From Candidatus Melainabacteria bacterium (GTDB lineage Bacteria > Cyanobacteriota > Vampirovibrionia > 2-02-FULL-35-15), in contig JAHFBG010000010.1 of the NCBI GenBank assembly GCA_023250155.1, positions 81,832-120,082 on the forward strand: a DNA stretch of 38,251 nucleotides, read 5' to 3'. Position numbers and translations under genes: made by a program. The notes below the pieces were generated by a model. That model searched no databases. It worked only from the letters and a program-made list of their open reading frames with translations, and was not told where the DNA came from. How positions within the stretch are numbered: the stretch's first letter is position 1; each line of letters begins with the position of its first letter. This document shows, one piece after another, positions 25,530 to 33,847 of this stretch.

Positions 25530-25835
25530 ATGGGATTTTTTGGCAATTTAGTTCAAGGAACTGTTCGTATTGTTACTTATCCATTCATGTCAAATGGAAA
25601 TAGTGTAGCCGCATCACAAAGAGCAAGAGATGGTGTAGATGGAGTAACCAGACCCGCTGGTGACTATACTAGTGCAGCAAGAGCTATTGACGGACCTACA
25701 ACACCCACCGTTGGCGGAACAGCAGCTACTGCCCTACAAAGAGGGAGTGGAGGAACTCAACAACAAAACATAAATGATGAGTTTTTTGGACGAGGGAATA
25801 TAACAGGAGATCCTAACTATAATCCCAGAAGATAA
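25530..25835 (+). CDS. Small Gly/Thr/Arg-rich protein of unknown function
   Basis: A 101-residue protein preceded by a strong AAGGAG ribosome site. The start is amphipathic and aromatic (MGFFGNLVQGTVRIVTYPFM), then the chain becomes polar and disordered, rich in Gly, Ala, Thr, Arg and Gln (AARAIDGPTTPTVGGTAATALQRGSGG), ending in NITGDPNYNPRR. There is no hydrophobic helix or Cys. Codons are visibly less AT-rich than those of neighbours. Convergent with the decarboxylase gene, only four bases apart. Likely real because of its ribosome site and intact frame. An envelope- or membrane-associated role would be a guess; family unknown. Confidence 0.72.
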   Translation: MGFFGNLVQGTVRIVTYPFMSNGNSVAASQRARDGVDGVTRPAGDYTSAARAIDGPTTPTVGGTAATALQRGSGGTQQQNINDEFFGRGNITGDPNYNPRR

Positions 25836-25839
25836 AAGA

Positions 25840-27492
25840 TTAAACCTTTCCAGTGGCAGAAGCCTCTACAAAACTTCCAAGACTCTCTCCAAAAGTCCTT
25901 AGTGCTGGTGAAATATCGTGTTCATCTAGTTTTACATCAAGTAGTGTAAAAGTATCATCCACATTTTTAGCTATCTGAAGTGCATTCTTAAAGTCACCTA
26001 CAGTTTTTACTGGGATTCCTTTTCCACCCATAAGCTCAGCCATTTTTGCATAGTCCATAGTCGGTATCTTATGTCTTTGAGCTGTCTTTGGTGGTTCACA
26101 GTAACGCAAAGTTGCATAGATAGTATTGTTAAACAAAATAATTATAGGATTTAGTTTTAGCTTTGCAATTGTCATCAATTCCATTCCAGTCATTTGAAAT
26201 GCACCATCTCCTACCATTACAAGAGGACGTCTCTTTGGATCTGCCATTTGAGCTCCAATAGCACCTGGAATAGCAAAGCCCATACTAAGGTAATACGCTG
26301 GTGATAAGAATGTAGAAGCTCCTCTCATCTGGAGTTCTTGACCAGCAAATAAACAATCCCCGACATCACATATGATTCTATATCCTGTATCCAGGAAGTT
26401 ATTTGTAAGTGTTAAAAGTGCTTTGACAGTCATTGGATCAGAATCTTTTCCTATGGGATAGTTAGGGATTTCAATTTTAGGATGGTTCAAGCTGTGCTTC
26501 TTAATATCTTTGCGTGACAATAATCCTTTCATAAAAGTATCTAAGGTTATTTGAGGATAAAAATGTTTGTTGATTTTCAATCCATCTATGTTTGAGACCA
26601 CAGCATCATCAGGTGAAAACTTTGCAGTAAACATACCAAGATTGATATCACTTAAAATAACTCCAAGCATTAACCTAAAATCAGAGTTGTGGATATATTC
26701 TGCTACTTGTGGATTGCTTAATTGACCAAAATAAACACCCATAGCTAAAGGATGATCCTCAGGAAAAATTGATTTTCCTAATATCGTAGATGCTACAGGT
26801 ACATTAACCCTTTCAGCAAAAGTAACAAGTTCTTTTTGTAATCCAAGTCTTGCAAGCTCAGCATCAGCAATGATAACTGGGTTCTTTGCACTGTTTAACA
26901 TATGAATGATTTCATCCAGTACTTCTTTTAACGCTTGTGGATCTTCAGGTTTTTTTAATGATTGTAAAGGCTCTTCTTGAATTTCTATTTCACCCATATC
27001 ACGTGGTATCTCAATGTATACAGGCTTCTTAAAAGTAACGGCCATGTTTAAAGCTCTATCTATTTCACGTCCTGCTGTTAGAGGATTGTCTACGATGATA
27101 CTAAGAGCTGTAATTTCACTCATCACTCTTTGGTGGGTTTCATAAGTTCTAATCTTATGGTGTAAATGTGAATATTTTCTTCTTTCTTGTACTCCTGGAC
27201 CACCACTAATAATTACCATGGGGGAACACTCTGCATATGCCTGACCAACAGCATTTACAAGGTTCAAAGAACCAACACCATAGCTAACAAGTGCAGCTCC
27301 TAACCCTCTAATTCTAGAATAGGCATCAGCAGCATATCCTACACAAGGTTCATGTGTCATCAAAACAGGTATTAATGGGCTTTTGTCTAAATAGTGAAAG
27401 TGAACATGTACTGATTCACCTGCTATTCCAAACATATGATCAACACCATATGTTTTGAGTCTTCCATATAAAAAATCTAATAATTTTACCAT
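25840..27492 (-). CDS. TPP-dependent decarboxylase (pyruvate/indolepyruvate decarboxylase-like)
   Basis: This 550-residue enzyme has the three-domain layout of ThDP decarboxylases. Glu48 in THEPCVGYAADAYSR is the conserved glutamate that activates the cofactor. Residues 70-100 (YGVGSLNLVNAVGQAYAECSPMVIISGGPG) match the Pyr domain. His111-His112 in LHHKI corresponds to the HH pair of pyruvate and indolepyruvate decarboxylases, which argues against acetolactate synthase. The C-terminal TPP motif is GDGAFQMTG (428-) to NN (455-456). Expected reaction: non-oxidative decarboxylation of a 2-keto acid to an aldehyde; the substrate cannot be set from sequence. The gene follows the glycosyltransferase gene by seven bases, so they are probably co-transcribed although no functional link is obvious. 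The end is four bases from a convergent small gene. Confidence 0.88.
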   Translation of the reverse strand: MVKLLDFLYGRLKTYGVDHMFGIAGESVHVHFHYLDKSPLIPVLMTHEPCVGYAADAYSRIRGLGAALVSYGVGSLNLVNAVGQAYAECSPMVIISGGPGVQERRKYSHLHHKIRTYETHQRVMSEITALSIIVDNPLTAGREIDRALNMAVTFKKPVYIEIPRDMGEIEIQEEPLQSLKKPEDPQALKEVLDEIIHMLNSAKNPVIIADAELARLGLQKELVTFAERVNVPVASTILGKSIFPEDHPLAMGVYFGQLSNPQVAEYIHNSDFRLMLGVILSDINLGMFTAKFSPDDAVVSNIDGLKINKHFYPQITLDTFMKGLLSRKDIKKHSLNHPKIEIPNYPIGKDSDPMTVKALLTLTNNFLDTGYRIICDVGDCLFAGQELQMRGASTFLSPAYYLSMGFAIPGAIGAQMADPKRRPLVMVGDGAFQMTGMELMTIAKLKLNPIIILFNNTIYATLRYCEPPKTAQRHKIPTMDYAKMAELMGGKGIPVKTVGDFKNALQIAKNVDDTFTLLDVKLDEHDISPALRTFGESLGSFVEASATGKV

Positions 27493-27499
27493 TTAATTT

Positions 27500-28834
27500 T
27501 TAACTATTAACTCCTGCTTCTTCGTAACGTTCTGTTTTATGCCATTTCCCTTTAGTTCTGCTAAACAAGACTTTTCTCACTGTCAATAAAACAATCACAG
27601 GCCAAACACTTAAAAAATAAATATTGGTTTCAATTGCACGCTTAATACTGGTTCTCCATGAAAAGCCTCTATATATTCTTATTCCAAAAGCTAAACTTAC
27701 ACATGTTATTAGCCATATAGCAAGTGAAATTAACATTAAGCTTGTCATATGGGTTTCTTGATCTTTTACATAACGTACTATTTCTGAAATAACATCTAAA
27801 AACAACCAGATAGGAACAGCAAATTGGCTTAAAAACACAAAAGTATCAAATTGCTGAGATAGTGATGTAGCTTTGCTTGGTCCAAATATTTTTGAGATAT
27901 TCGATAAATACCTTCTAAGGCTACCTTCTGCCCATCTAAGTCTTTGCAGAAGCAATGCTCGAAAATTAGTAGGAGCTTGTTCAAGTACCATTGTTTCAGG
28001 ACAAAATCGAACTTGATAACCATTAATAATTAGTCTTGTAGATAGTTCAAGATCCTCCGTTAAAGTGTCTTCATCAAAAAATCCTACTTTTTCTAACAAG
28101 TTTCTTTTAAGGATTTGTCCATTTCCTCTTAGTTCAACATTTCCTTCTATCATATCTCTTCCACATTGGAGGTAATTATCTAAACAGTATTCATTCTCTT
28201 GAAGCTTTGTTAAATAATTTACGGTAGGATTTGATACTCTTTTTTGGGACTGAACTGCAGCGACTGATTCTCCTGTAAAGTAAGGAACCATCTTTAAAAA
28301 GTAGTCTGGTTCTACTTTTGCATCAGCATCAAACACAGCAATCAATTCTCCCCTTGAATACTGTCTTAGTACATGATTTAAAGCTGCTGCTTTACCTCGA
28401 CTGATATTATTGTCCAGCCTGTGAATTACTTTCAGATTTTTTGGGTAAAGCTGTTCATATTTATCGAGGATTTCTTTTGTAGAGTCAGCAGAATGATCAT
28501 TGATTAAATAAATTGAATAGTTTGGATAATTTATATTTAATAGGTTTTCTATCGTTGGACCAATTACTTTTTCTTCATTGTGAATGGAAATAAGAATATC
28601 AATTGATGGAAAATGCTTACATTCAGGAATTGTTCTTTGTTTTCTTTTTTGTGCAATTGCTAACAGAATCGTATGAATAACCATTGCTACTACAAAAACC
28701 AAAATCGCATAAAGAGCAAATGGCTTAGGAAGATAATTTAAGGCCTTTTCAGGCAATAATTCTTCAAAAATTTTTATTGAAGCCCAAACTCCAATAATTA
28801 AACTTGTTAAAAATATTCTGTCGTAAAACATCAA
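27500..28834 (-). CDS. Processive family-2 glycosyltransferase (PgaC-like)
   Basis: This 444-residue membrane GT-A enzyme starts with two hydrophobic segments (7-25, 39-61). The catalytic domain begins at IDILISIHNEE (78-88), with FDADAKV (DAD at 169-171), LTEDLELS (TED 259-261) and LLLQRLRWAEGS (QRLRW 297-301), the D, D, D, Q-x-x-R-W pattern of processive synthases for cellulose, hyaluronan or poly-N-acetylglucosamine. Three more helices follow (325-350, 362-384, 400-420). Likely product: a surface polysaccharide built from nucleotide sugars and extruded; sugar unknown. Immediate neighbours on the same strand are an LCP ligase gene upstream (52 bases) and the decarboxylase downstream, so a transcript for envelope polymer assembly is plausible. 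Confidence 0.9.
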   Translation of the reverse strand: MMFYDRIFLTSLIIGVWASIKIFEELLPEKALNYLPKPFALYAILVFVVAMVIHTILLAIAQKRKQRTIPECKHFPSIDILISIHNEEKVIGPTIENLLNINYPNYSIYLINDHSADSTKEILDKYEQLYPKNLKVIHRLDNNISRGKAAALNHVLRQYSRGELIAVFDADAKVEPDYFLKMVPYFTGESVAAVQSQKRVSNPTVNYLTKLQENEYCLDNYLQCGRDMIEGNVELRGNGQILKRNLLEKVGFFDEDTLTEDLELSTRLIINGYQVRFCPETMVLEQAPTNFRALLLQRLRWAEGSLRRYLSNISKIFGPSKATSLSQQFDTFVFLSQFAVPIWLFLDVISEIVRYVKDQETHMTSLMLISLAIWLITCVSLAFGIRIYRGFSWRTSIKRAIETNIYFLSVWPVIVLLTVRKVLFSRTKGKWHKTERYEEAGVNS

Positions 28835-28886
28835 TCCCTTTTACTCATTGGTATTATTTTATAACTGCCTGCTCTACAATAATGAT

Positions 28887-30164
28887 TTAATTAACTTTTC
28901 TTTTAGTTTTATCTTGAAATTTAGCCAAATCATCACCTGCTAAGATTGTAATATCTGCATCAGGAGGACCTAAATTCCCTGTAACTATCTCACCAAAATT
29001 GCCAATATCATACTTAACCTGTAAAGCAGTCTCAGAATTTGCTCTTTGTGCATAAATTTTTGTTTTCTTAACATGTGCCTCATAATCCTGAATCAAGCAA
29101 ATAGTATAGCCATATTGTTGTAGTGCTTTAGATATTTTAGAAGCCAAGAAATGATCTTTGTGTGATCCATTAAAAATAGAGATTTTTATTTCCTTTGGAT
29201 TAATTCTTTGAAATCTAAATAAACTTTTTTGATCATAAAAAAGCTTGTTTACAACCTTGTTTATTTCCTTATGGTTTGGTAACCAATAACTAATGTTTTT
29301 TCTATTTCCAAAATCGCCTGGCAAAATTACAATGTTTTGATTTTGTGAAGGTACATTTCTAACAAAATTTGCAATTTTAATTATGTCTTTTGGTTTAAGA
29401 TCTGTGTAAATTGTTTTTCTGTAGATAGAAATAAGCTGTGGCAATTTTGTAAACATAACTGGATCAAGTAGTTTTTTTACTAAAGCTCTTGTAAAGGCTT
29501 GTTGTCTCTGAATTCTTCCAATATCCCCCAGGCTATCATGTCTAAATCGTAAAAAACCAATTGCTTGTTCTCCATTTAAAACTTGATTTCCTGGATGCAG
29601 ATTTATATATAGCATCGCTGAACGATCTTGGTATTGCATTCGCTGTGGAACATCAACAACGATTCCATCAATTTCATCAATAGCTTTGTTTAGCCCATGA
29701 AGATTGACAACTACAAAATGATCTATTCGAATCCTCAAGAACTTTTCAATATATTTTTTTGTGTATAAAGGTCCACCAACAGGATTTAGAAAATTTATTT
29801 TTTCGAATCCATATCTTGGAATTTTTACTTTCGTATCTCTTGGAATATTTAAAATGTTTAGAATATTTTTTCCTGGATTACAACTTAAAACTATAATTGT
29901 GTCAGAACGTCCTTTCCAAAGAGCTTCATTATTTACATTTGAAAGCTTTGGAAATACTTCATCAAGTCCTAGAATAAGAATGTTTTGTTTTTTACTTAAA
30001 GAGATTATTCTAAGCTCATTTGGCAATAATGTTGGTTTATATATATTTAAACAAATAATTGTGAGAAAAAACCCTATAAAAAAAAGAATGGCATTGAATA
30101 AAAAGGAGGATTTATCTTCTTTTTTTGGTTCACGCAAAATTCTTGGGTATCTTCTAAATGTCAT
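28887..30164 (-). CDS. LytR-CpsA-Psr (LCP) family cell-wall polymer ligase
   Basis: This 425-residue protein has a short cytoplasmic N-terminus, one membrane helix (about 23-41) and an extracytoplasmic LCP domain from about 60 to 270. Hallmarks: NILILGLDEV, the GRSDTIIVLS and ILNIPRDTKVKI strands, YKINF-like EKINFLNP, and FLRFRHDSLGDIGRIQRQQ, whose Arg and Asp residues hold the polyprenyl pyrophosphate. A C-terminal LytR_C-like domain (about 325-420) follows (KISIFNGS...ASKISKALQQYGY...). LCP proteins transfer glycopolymers from lipid carriers to peptidoglycan. The processive glycosyltransferase is next downstream. The gene is divergent from the patatin gene at 30318. Confidence 0.94.
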   Translation of the reverse strand: MTFRRYPRILREPKKEDKSSFLFNAILFFIGFFLTIICLNIYKPTLLPNELRIISLSKKQNILILGLDEVFPKLSNVNNEALWKGRSDTIIVLSCNPGKNILNILNIPRDTKVKIPRYGFEKINFLNPVGGPLYTKKYIEKFLRIRIDHFVVVNLHGLNKAIDEIDGIVVDVPQRMQYQDRSAMLYINLHPGNQVLNGEQAIGFLRFRHDSLGDIGRIQRQQAFTRALVKKLLDPVMFTKLPQLISIYRKTIYTDLKPKDIIKIANFVRNVPSQNQNIVILPGDFGNRKNISYWLPNHKEINKVVNKLFYDQKSLFRFQRINPKEIKISIFNGSHKDHFLASKISKALQQYGYTICLIQDYEAHVKKTKIYAQRANSETALQVKYDIGNFGEIVTGNLGPPDADITILAGDDLAKFQDKTKRKVN

Positions 30165-30236
30165 GAAATGATTATTATAGTTTAGGTTTATAGTACTATT
30201 GGAACTAACTAATTTAGCATAACATCTTTTAGAACA

Positions 30237-30264
30237 GGATTGAGGATTGAGCGCTTAGGATTGA
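30237..30264. repeat. GGATTGA heptamer repeats upstream of the patatin gene
   Basis: Read in strict 7-base register: GGATTGA, GGATTGA, GCGCTTA, GGATTGA. The unit is the reverse complement of the TCAATCC phase of the array at 11108-11135. The third unit equals part of the other heptamer family found at 34756-34849. It is in the divergent promoter region between LCP and patatin genes. Confidence 0.85.
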
Positions 30265-30317
30265 GAAGAACACTATTTTAATAATACAAAATACTCAATG
30301 CTAATAGCTATACAACT

Positions 30318-31109
30318 ATGCAATATAATGTAGCATTTTCAAGTTCTGGTATTCGATTTGCAGCACATGTCGGTGTACTTGCTTACTTACAAGATAAAAA
30401 AATTGATGTTAAAAATTTTGCAGGCACATCTGGAGGCGCCATTGTAGCTACCTGGGGTGCAAATAATTTACCTGCTAGAGAACTCTTAAATTTAACTCTT
30501 CAATTTGGTTATCCTAAGTTTCTTGTAAAGCCATCCTTCAAGCTGGGTGGGATGTGGGATCACAGTGTTTTTGGTGATATAGTAAGCACTTACTGTAAAC
30601 CAAAAAACAATCTTTGGGTAGTAACTTTTAATGTTTTAAAAATGCAAAAAGAAATCTGGAACGGAGAAAAATATAATCTTGCAAAAATTTTAACTGCCAC
30701 TACCTGTATACCAGGCTTATTCAAGCCTGTTGTTTATTCAAACGGATTACATATTGATGGTATCTTTGCACGATTTTGTCCTGATGACTTATGGGATTTT
30801 GGTACAACCCTATCTATAAAACTAATATCAAATTTGAAAACAAGAAAACTAAATACAAAATCACGATATCTGTTAGACAAGTTCGTGCAAAGGATAGAAC
30901 AAGCAACGATAGACTTTTTAGAGGGTACACAAGCTAGAGAACAAAAATCCAACATTGTTAATATAAGCCCTGATGTAAATTTAATTTCCCAGATAGATTT
31001 GTTTGCAGTAAATGCAGAAGATCATATGAAGCTTTTTAAAAGTGGATATGAAGCTGCTGAACAAGCTGTGGGGGCTAGTTGCGAGCAGTTCCTACCGATG
31101 TGTGTTTAG
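30318..31109 (+). CDS. Patatin-like phospholipase
   Basis: This 263-residue lipid acyl hydrolase has a Ser-Asp dyad. The oxyanion-hole motif is SSSGIRFAAHVGVL (8-21), the nucleophile elbow GTSGG (36-40, Ser38) and the dyad Asp147 in HIDGIF. There is no signal peptide, so it probably acts on the inner face of membrane or on other acyl esters. The C-terminal half (170-220) is charged and helical. The start ATG at 30318 has no evident ribosome site and lies 54 bases after a heptamer repeat cluster. It stands alone, with terminator-like hairpins downstream. Confidence 0.88.
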   Translation: MQYNVAFSSSGIRFAAHVGVLAYLQDKKIDVKNFAGTSGGAIVATWGANNLPARELLNLTLQFGYPKFLVKPSFKLGGMWDHSVFGDIVSTYCKPKNNLWVVTFNVLKMQKEIWNGEKYNLAKILTATTCIPGLFKPVVYSNGLHIDGIFARFCPDDLWDFGTTLSIKLISNLKTRKLNTKSRYLLDKFVQRIEQATIDFLEGTQAREQKSNIVNISPDVNLISQIDLFAVNAEDHMKLFKSGYEAAEQAVGASCEQFLPMCV

Positions 31110-31152
31110 TAAAGGCTTACATAGTAATATCCCTGAGCGCCGAGAAAGAAAA

Positions 31153-31183
31153 GGAAAAATCTTGTTTGATCCGAGATTTTTCC
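31153..31183. terminator. Hairpin downstream of the patatin gene
   Basis: A 10-bp stem GGAAAAATCT (31153-31162) / AGATTTTTCC (31174-31183) with an 11-nt loop lies 44 bases after the patatin stop. A T-rich run follows only on the minus strand, so its direction is uncertain. Confidence 0.45.
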
Positions 31184-31198
31184 GTAATATAAAAATAA

Positions 31199-31226
31199 AA
31201 AACCCCGGTGTGTGAGTCGGGGTTTT
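31199..31226. terminator. Bidirectional rho-independent terminator
   Basis: A 9-bp stem AAAACCCCG (31199-31207) / CGGGGTTTT (31218-31226). On the minus strand it runs into TTTTTTATTTTTAT, making it a strong terminator of the acidic secreted-protein gene (stop 31349); on the plus strand the stem's own TTTT end serves the patatin gene. Confidence 0.88.
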
Positions 31227-31348
31227 GGGCTTGGTAACTTATGATTGATACTATATTACTCCTTGGAAATTAAAGTAAGGTAATGATTCTGCCCTTTAAT
31301 TCTTTATTTGTTTTTAAGTTACAGTATTGATATCCTGGAGAGTTATTT

Positions 31349-32344
31349 CTATTGATTATTTATTTTTAACTGTCTTTGATTGTGATTGGCTCCTGGGTTT
31401 TGTGCTGGTTTTGTTTTAACTTTTGCTTTTACTTGAGCTGGTTTTTCTTGGCTTTGTAATCCAGCTAACAATGATTTCAAGTTTTCATAGGTAAATTTTT
31501 GCGCTAGTAATTTGTTTACAAATTCTTTATTGTCTTTTAAATCAGGTCTGTTTATTTCATCTAATGCTCTAAAAAGCATTTCTTGTTTTGTTTCTTGGTC
31601 TATTGCATCTGTAAGAACCTCAACCATTCTTGAGTAAGTGGTAACTTGTTTTTGATTTAAATAATTATGAATTTCTTCTGGCTTATCCATTGGTACACCA
31701 AAGACTGCTTGATATGCCTTGCTTGCTGCTTTGTCAAATGCTTGTTTGTCATCATGAATGTTATCAACCATTTCAAGATTTACACCATCTAATACTGATC
31801 CATATTTTTCTTTTAAGCTTGTAAAGTAAGTTACTAATTCCGTAAACATTTTTGGTTTAGAATCTACCCATTTTTCCAATATTTCTTTACTGTTACTACC
31901 TTCACCTACTGCCAATAAAGCTCTTACAACAACTAATCTTTGTTCTTTATATAAAAGTTGATCTTTTAATTCTCTTACTGTAAGTCCTTTATAAACTTCC
32001 TTTTCATTGTCAGTTAGTTTTCTACCAAGCACTATATATGCAGGAGATTGTTTATGTTCTTGTATTTTTCTAGCTTGTAAATTTTGATCTGGTGCTTCTG
32101 TTTCTGTTTCTTCTTCTTCAGTGGTAGATTCTCCGGCTTGAGCTCCATTCTCTTCATCAGCTTCATCTTCATTATTAGCTTCATCATTTTCAAAAGCTTG
32201 TTCTTCAGCACTTTCTTCTTTAGCCTTATCCCCTGGTTGATTTGGCTCTTGCGCATAAAAAGAATTATTGGACGTAAGTGTAAATGATAATAGTCCAATA
32301 AAAATTGCTTTGATTAAAAGTGCTTTCTTTATGTATAAGTTCAT
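31349..32344 (-). CDS. Acidic secreted protein of unknown function
   Basis: This 331-residue protein has a signal peptide (hydrophobic 9-24, likely cut near FYAQE at 28-32). Residues 35-90 are an intensely acidic, low-complexity stretch of Glu, Asp, Ala and Asn, likely disordered. Residues 100-295 are helical with regular spacing (LTDNEKEVYKGLTVRELKDQL, MFTELVTYFTSLKEKYG), and the last 35 residues are a basic Lys/Gln/Pro/Asn tail. The protein thus has strong charge separation. No enzymatic motif was recognised. It is transcribed alone between the terminator of the sigma-factor gene and its own terminator. Confidence 0.82.
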   Translation of the reverse strand: MNLYIKKALLIKAIFIGLLSFTLTSNNSFYAQEPNQPGDKAKEESAEEQAFENDEANNEDEADEENGAQAGESTTEEEETETEAPDQNLQARKIQEHKQSPAYIVLGRKLTDNEKEVYKGLTVRELKDQLLYKEQRLVVVRALLAVGEGSNSKEILEKWVDSKPKMFTELVTYFTSLKEKYGSVLDGVNLEMVDNIHDDKQAFDKAASKAYQAVFGVPMDKPEEIHNYLNQKQVTTYSRMVEVLTDAIDQETKQEMLFRALDEINRPDLKDNKEFVNKLLAQKFTYENLKSLLAGLQSQEKPAQVKAKVKTKPAQNPGANHNQRQLKINNQ

Positions 32345-32580
32345 TGCTTAATTTCCAAAATCACAAGGCCTGTTTTATATATTGTTTTGTGATTTTTTAT
32401 TACTGTGAAGGAGTGATATTCTGCACAGCCTCTATGTATTACTTGTGAAATTAAGCGGGTTTCATCTAATAGCTGCCCCTATGGGTACCTAATATTCTTT
32501 TAAGAAACAGATGACAAGCCCCAAGGGACAGCCCTTTTTTAGCAATGAATAAACCAAATGACGTAGGGGTTGGTTCAATA

Positions 32581-32617
32581 AAAAATGTACGGGCAGGTTT
32601 AAAACCTGCCCGTACAT
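32581..32617 (-). terminator. Rho-independent terminator of the sigma-factor gene
   Basis: A near-perfect palindrome with 16-base arms, ATGTACGGGCAGGTTT (32585-32600) and AAACCTGCCCGTACAT (32602-32617), is followed on the minus strand by TTTTTTATT. It lies 22 bases past the sigma-factor stop at 32639. Confidence 0.92.
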
Positions 32618-32638
32618 CATGTGAATATTTGAGTTTTT

Positions 32639-33598
32639 CTATGCTGCGAAATAGTCTTTTAGACCATCACAAGCACCTGGTTGACGGAGTTTTTTAAGGG
32701 CCCTAAATTCAAGCTGTCTAACTCTTTCTCTTGTTACACCTAGAACCTTTCCTACCTCTTCCAGTGTTCTTTCTTTTCCACGGTCAAGCCCAAAACGAAG
32801 CCTTATAACAGCTGCTTCTTTTAGAGTTAAGCATTTTAGAGCTTTATTAATGTCCATTCCTAATAAAAGCTCATTGACTGAGCACTCTGGTGACATATCA
32901 CCATCAGGAATAACATCTTCTAAATCTCCTTCTTCTTCAGAATTAACTGGCGTATGAAGCGAAAGCGGCAATTCCATTACCTGAATAATGTCCTTCACTT
33001 TATTTATATCCATATCAATTTCTTTTGCAATATCTTCATTGCTTGGCTTATGACCTAATTTTTCACTAAGTCTTCTCATTGTTTTTTTCAGTTTACTTAT
33101 CAATTCCACCATATGAACAGGAAGCCTTATTGTTCTAGCTTTGTCTGATAGTGCTCTTGTAATGCCTTGTCTAATCCACCAGGTAGCATAGGTAGAGAAT
33201 TTATAGCCACGTTCGGGATCAAATTTTTCTACAGCTTTCATAAGACCAAGATTTCCTTCTTGAATCAGATCTAAAAAAGACATTCCTCTATTTAAATATC
33301 TCTTTGCAATAGAAACAACTAATCGCAAGTTGTGCCTGACCAATTCCTGTTTAGCTTTTTGATCACCTTTTTGTACTCTCCTTGCTAAATCAACTTCAGT
33401 CCTAGTATCTAAAACTTTTAATTTACCTATTTCTCGTAAGTAAATTTTTACTAGATCATCCGTAAGCGGTGCAAGTTCTTGCTTTTCACAATGCTCTGCT
33501 TCAAAGTCAAAATCTTCATCGACAAATGCAGAATTTTCACCAGGCTCTAAAATAGAATTCACTCTATTAAATTCTTTCTTGTTTTTTATAGCTGCCAT
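32639..33598 (-). CDS. rpoD: RNA polymerase sigma-70 factor (RpoD/SigA-like)
   Basis: This 319-residue sigma factor has region 1.2 ([22 protein letters not shown], about 47-68), region 2 with the -10 recognition helix ([20 protein letters not shown], then [13 protein letters not shown]), region 3 ([18 protein letters not shown]), and region 4 with the -35 helix-turn-helix ([29 protein letters not shown]). It lacks a long region 1.1 and the non-conserved spacer, so its length fits a compact primary or group 2 sigma. Being the only sigma gene in view, primary status cannot be proved. The ATG has a GGGAGA site. It follows a coiled-coil gene after 249 bases that include GGTTAAG direct repeats. 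Confidence 0.95.
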   Translation of the reverse strand: MAAIKNKKEFNRVNSILEPGENSAFVDEDFDFEAEHCEKQELAPLTDDLVKIYLREIGKLKVLDTRTEVDLARRVQKGDQKAKQELVRHNLRLVVSIAKRYLNRGMSFLDLIQEGNLGLMKAVEKFDPERGYKFSTYATWWIRQGITRALSDKARTIRLPVHMVELISKLKKTMRRLSEKLGHKPSNEDIAKEIDMDINKVKDIIQVMELPLSLHTPVNSEEEGDLEDVIPDGDMSPECSVNELLLGMDINKALKCLTLKEAAVIRLRFGLDRGKERTLEEVGKVLGVTRERVRQLEFRALKKLRQPGACDGLKDYFAA

Positions 33599-33847
33599 TT
33601 TTTTCTCCCATGTTTTTATATTTGAGTTTTAAAGTAATAAGCATTGAGTATTAGGCCTAAAGTTACATGGTATGACTTTCAATAGTTTGTTAATTGGTTA
33701 AGAATAAACTTAAACCTCAGCACTCACTGCTAATCTATAAAACGAGGTTAAGGAATAAAATTTGATAGCTTGATATATAAATCCCTCTTAACCTTAAAGA
33801 AATTTAATAAACAGCCAAATAAATCAATCTAGTACAGTACAAATTAC

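Noticed and set aside
32460..32580. Possible small structured RNA between the sigma-factor and acidic-protein genes
   Set aside because: GC-rich segments (GCCCCAAGGGACAGCCC and GTAGGGGTTGG) allow weak pairing, but they match no RNA class I could recognise.
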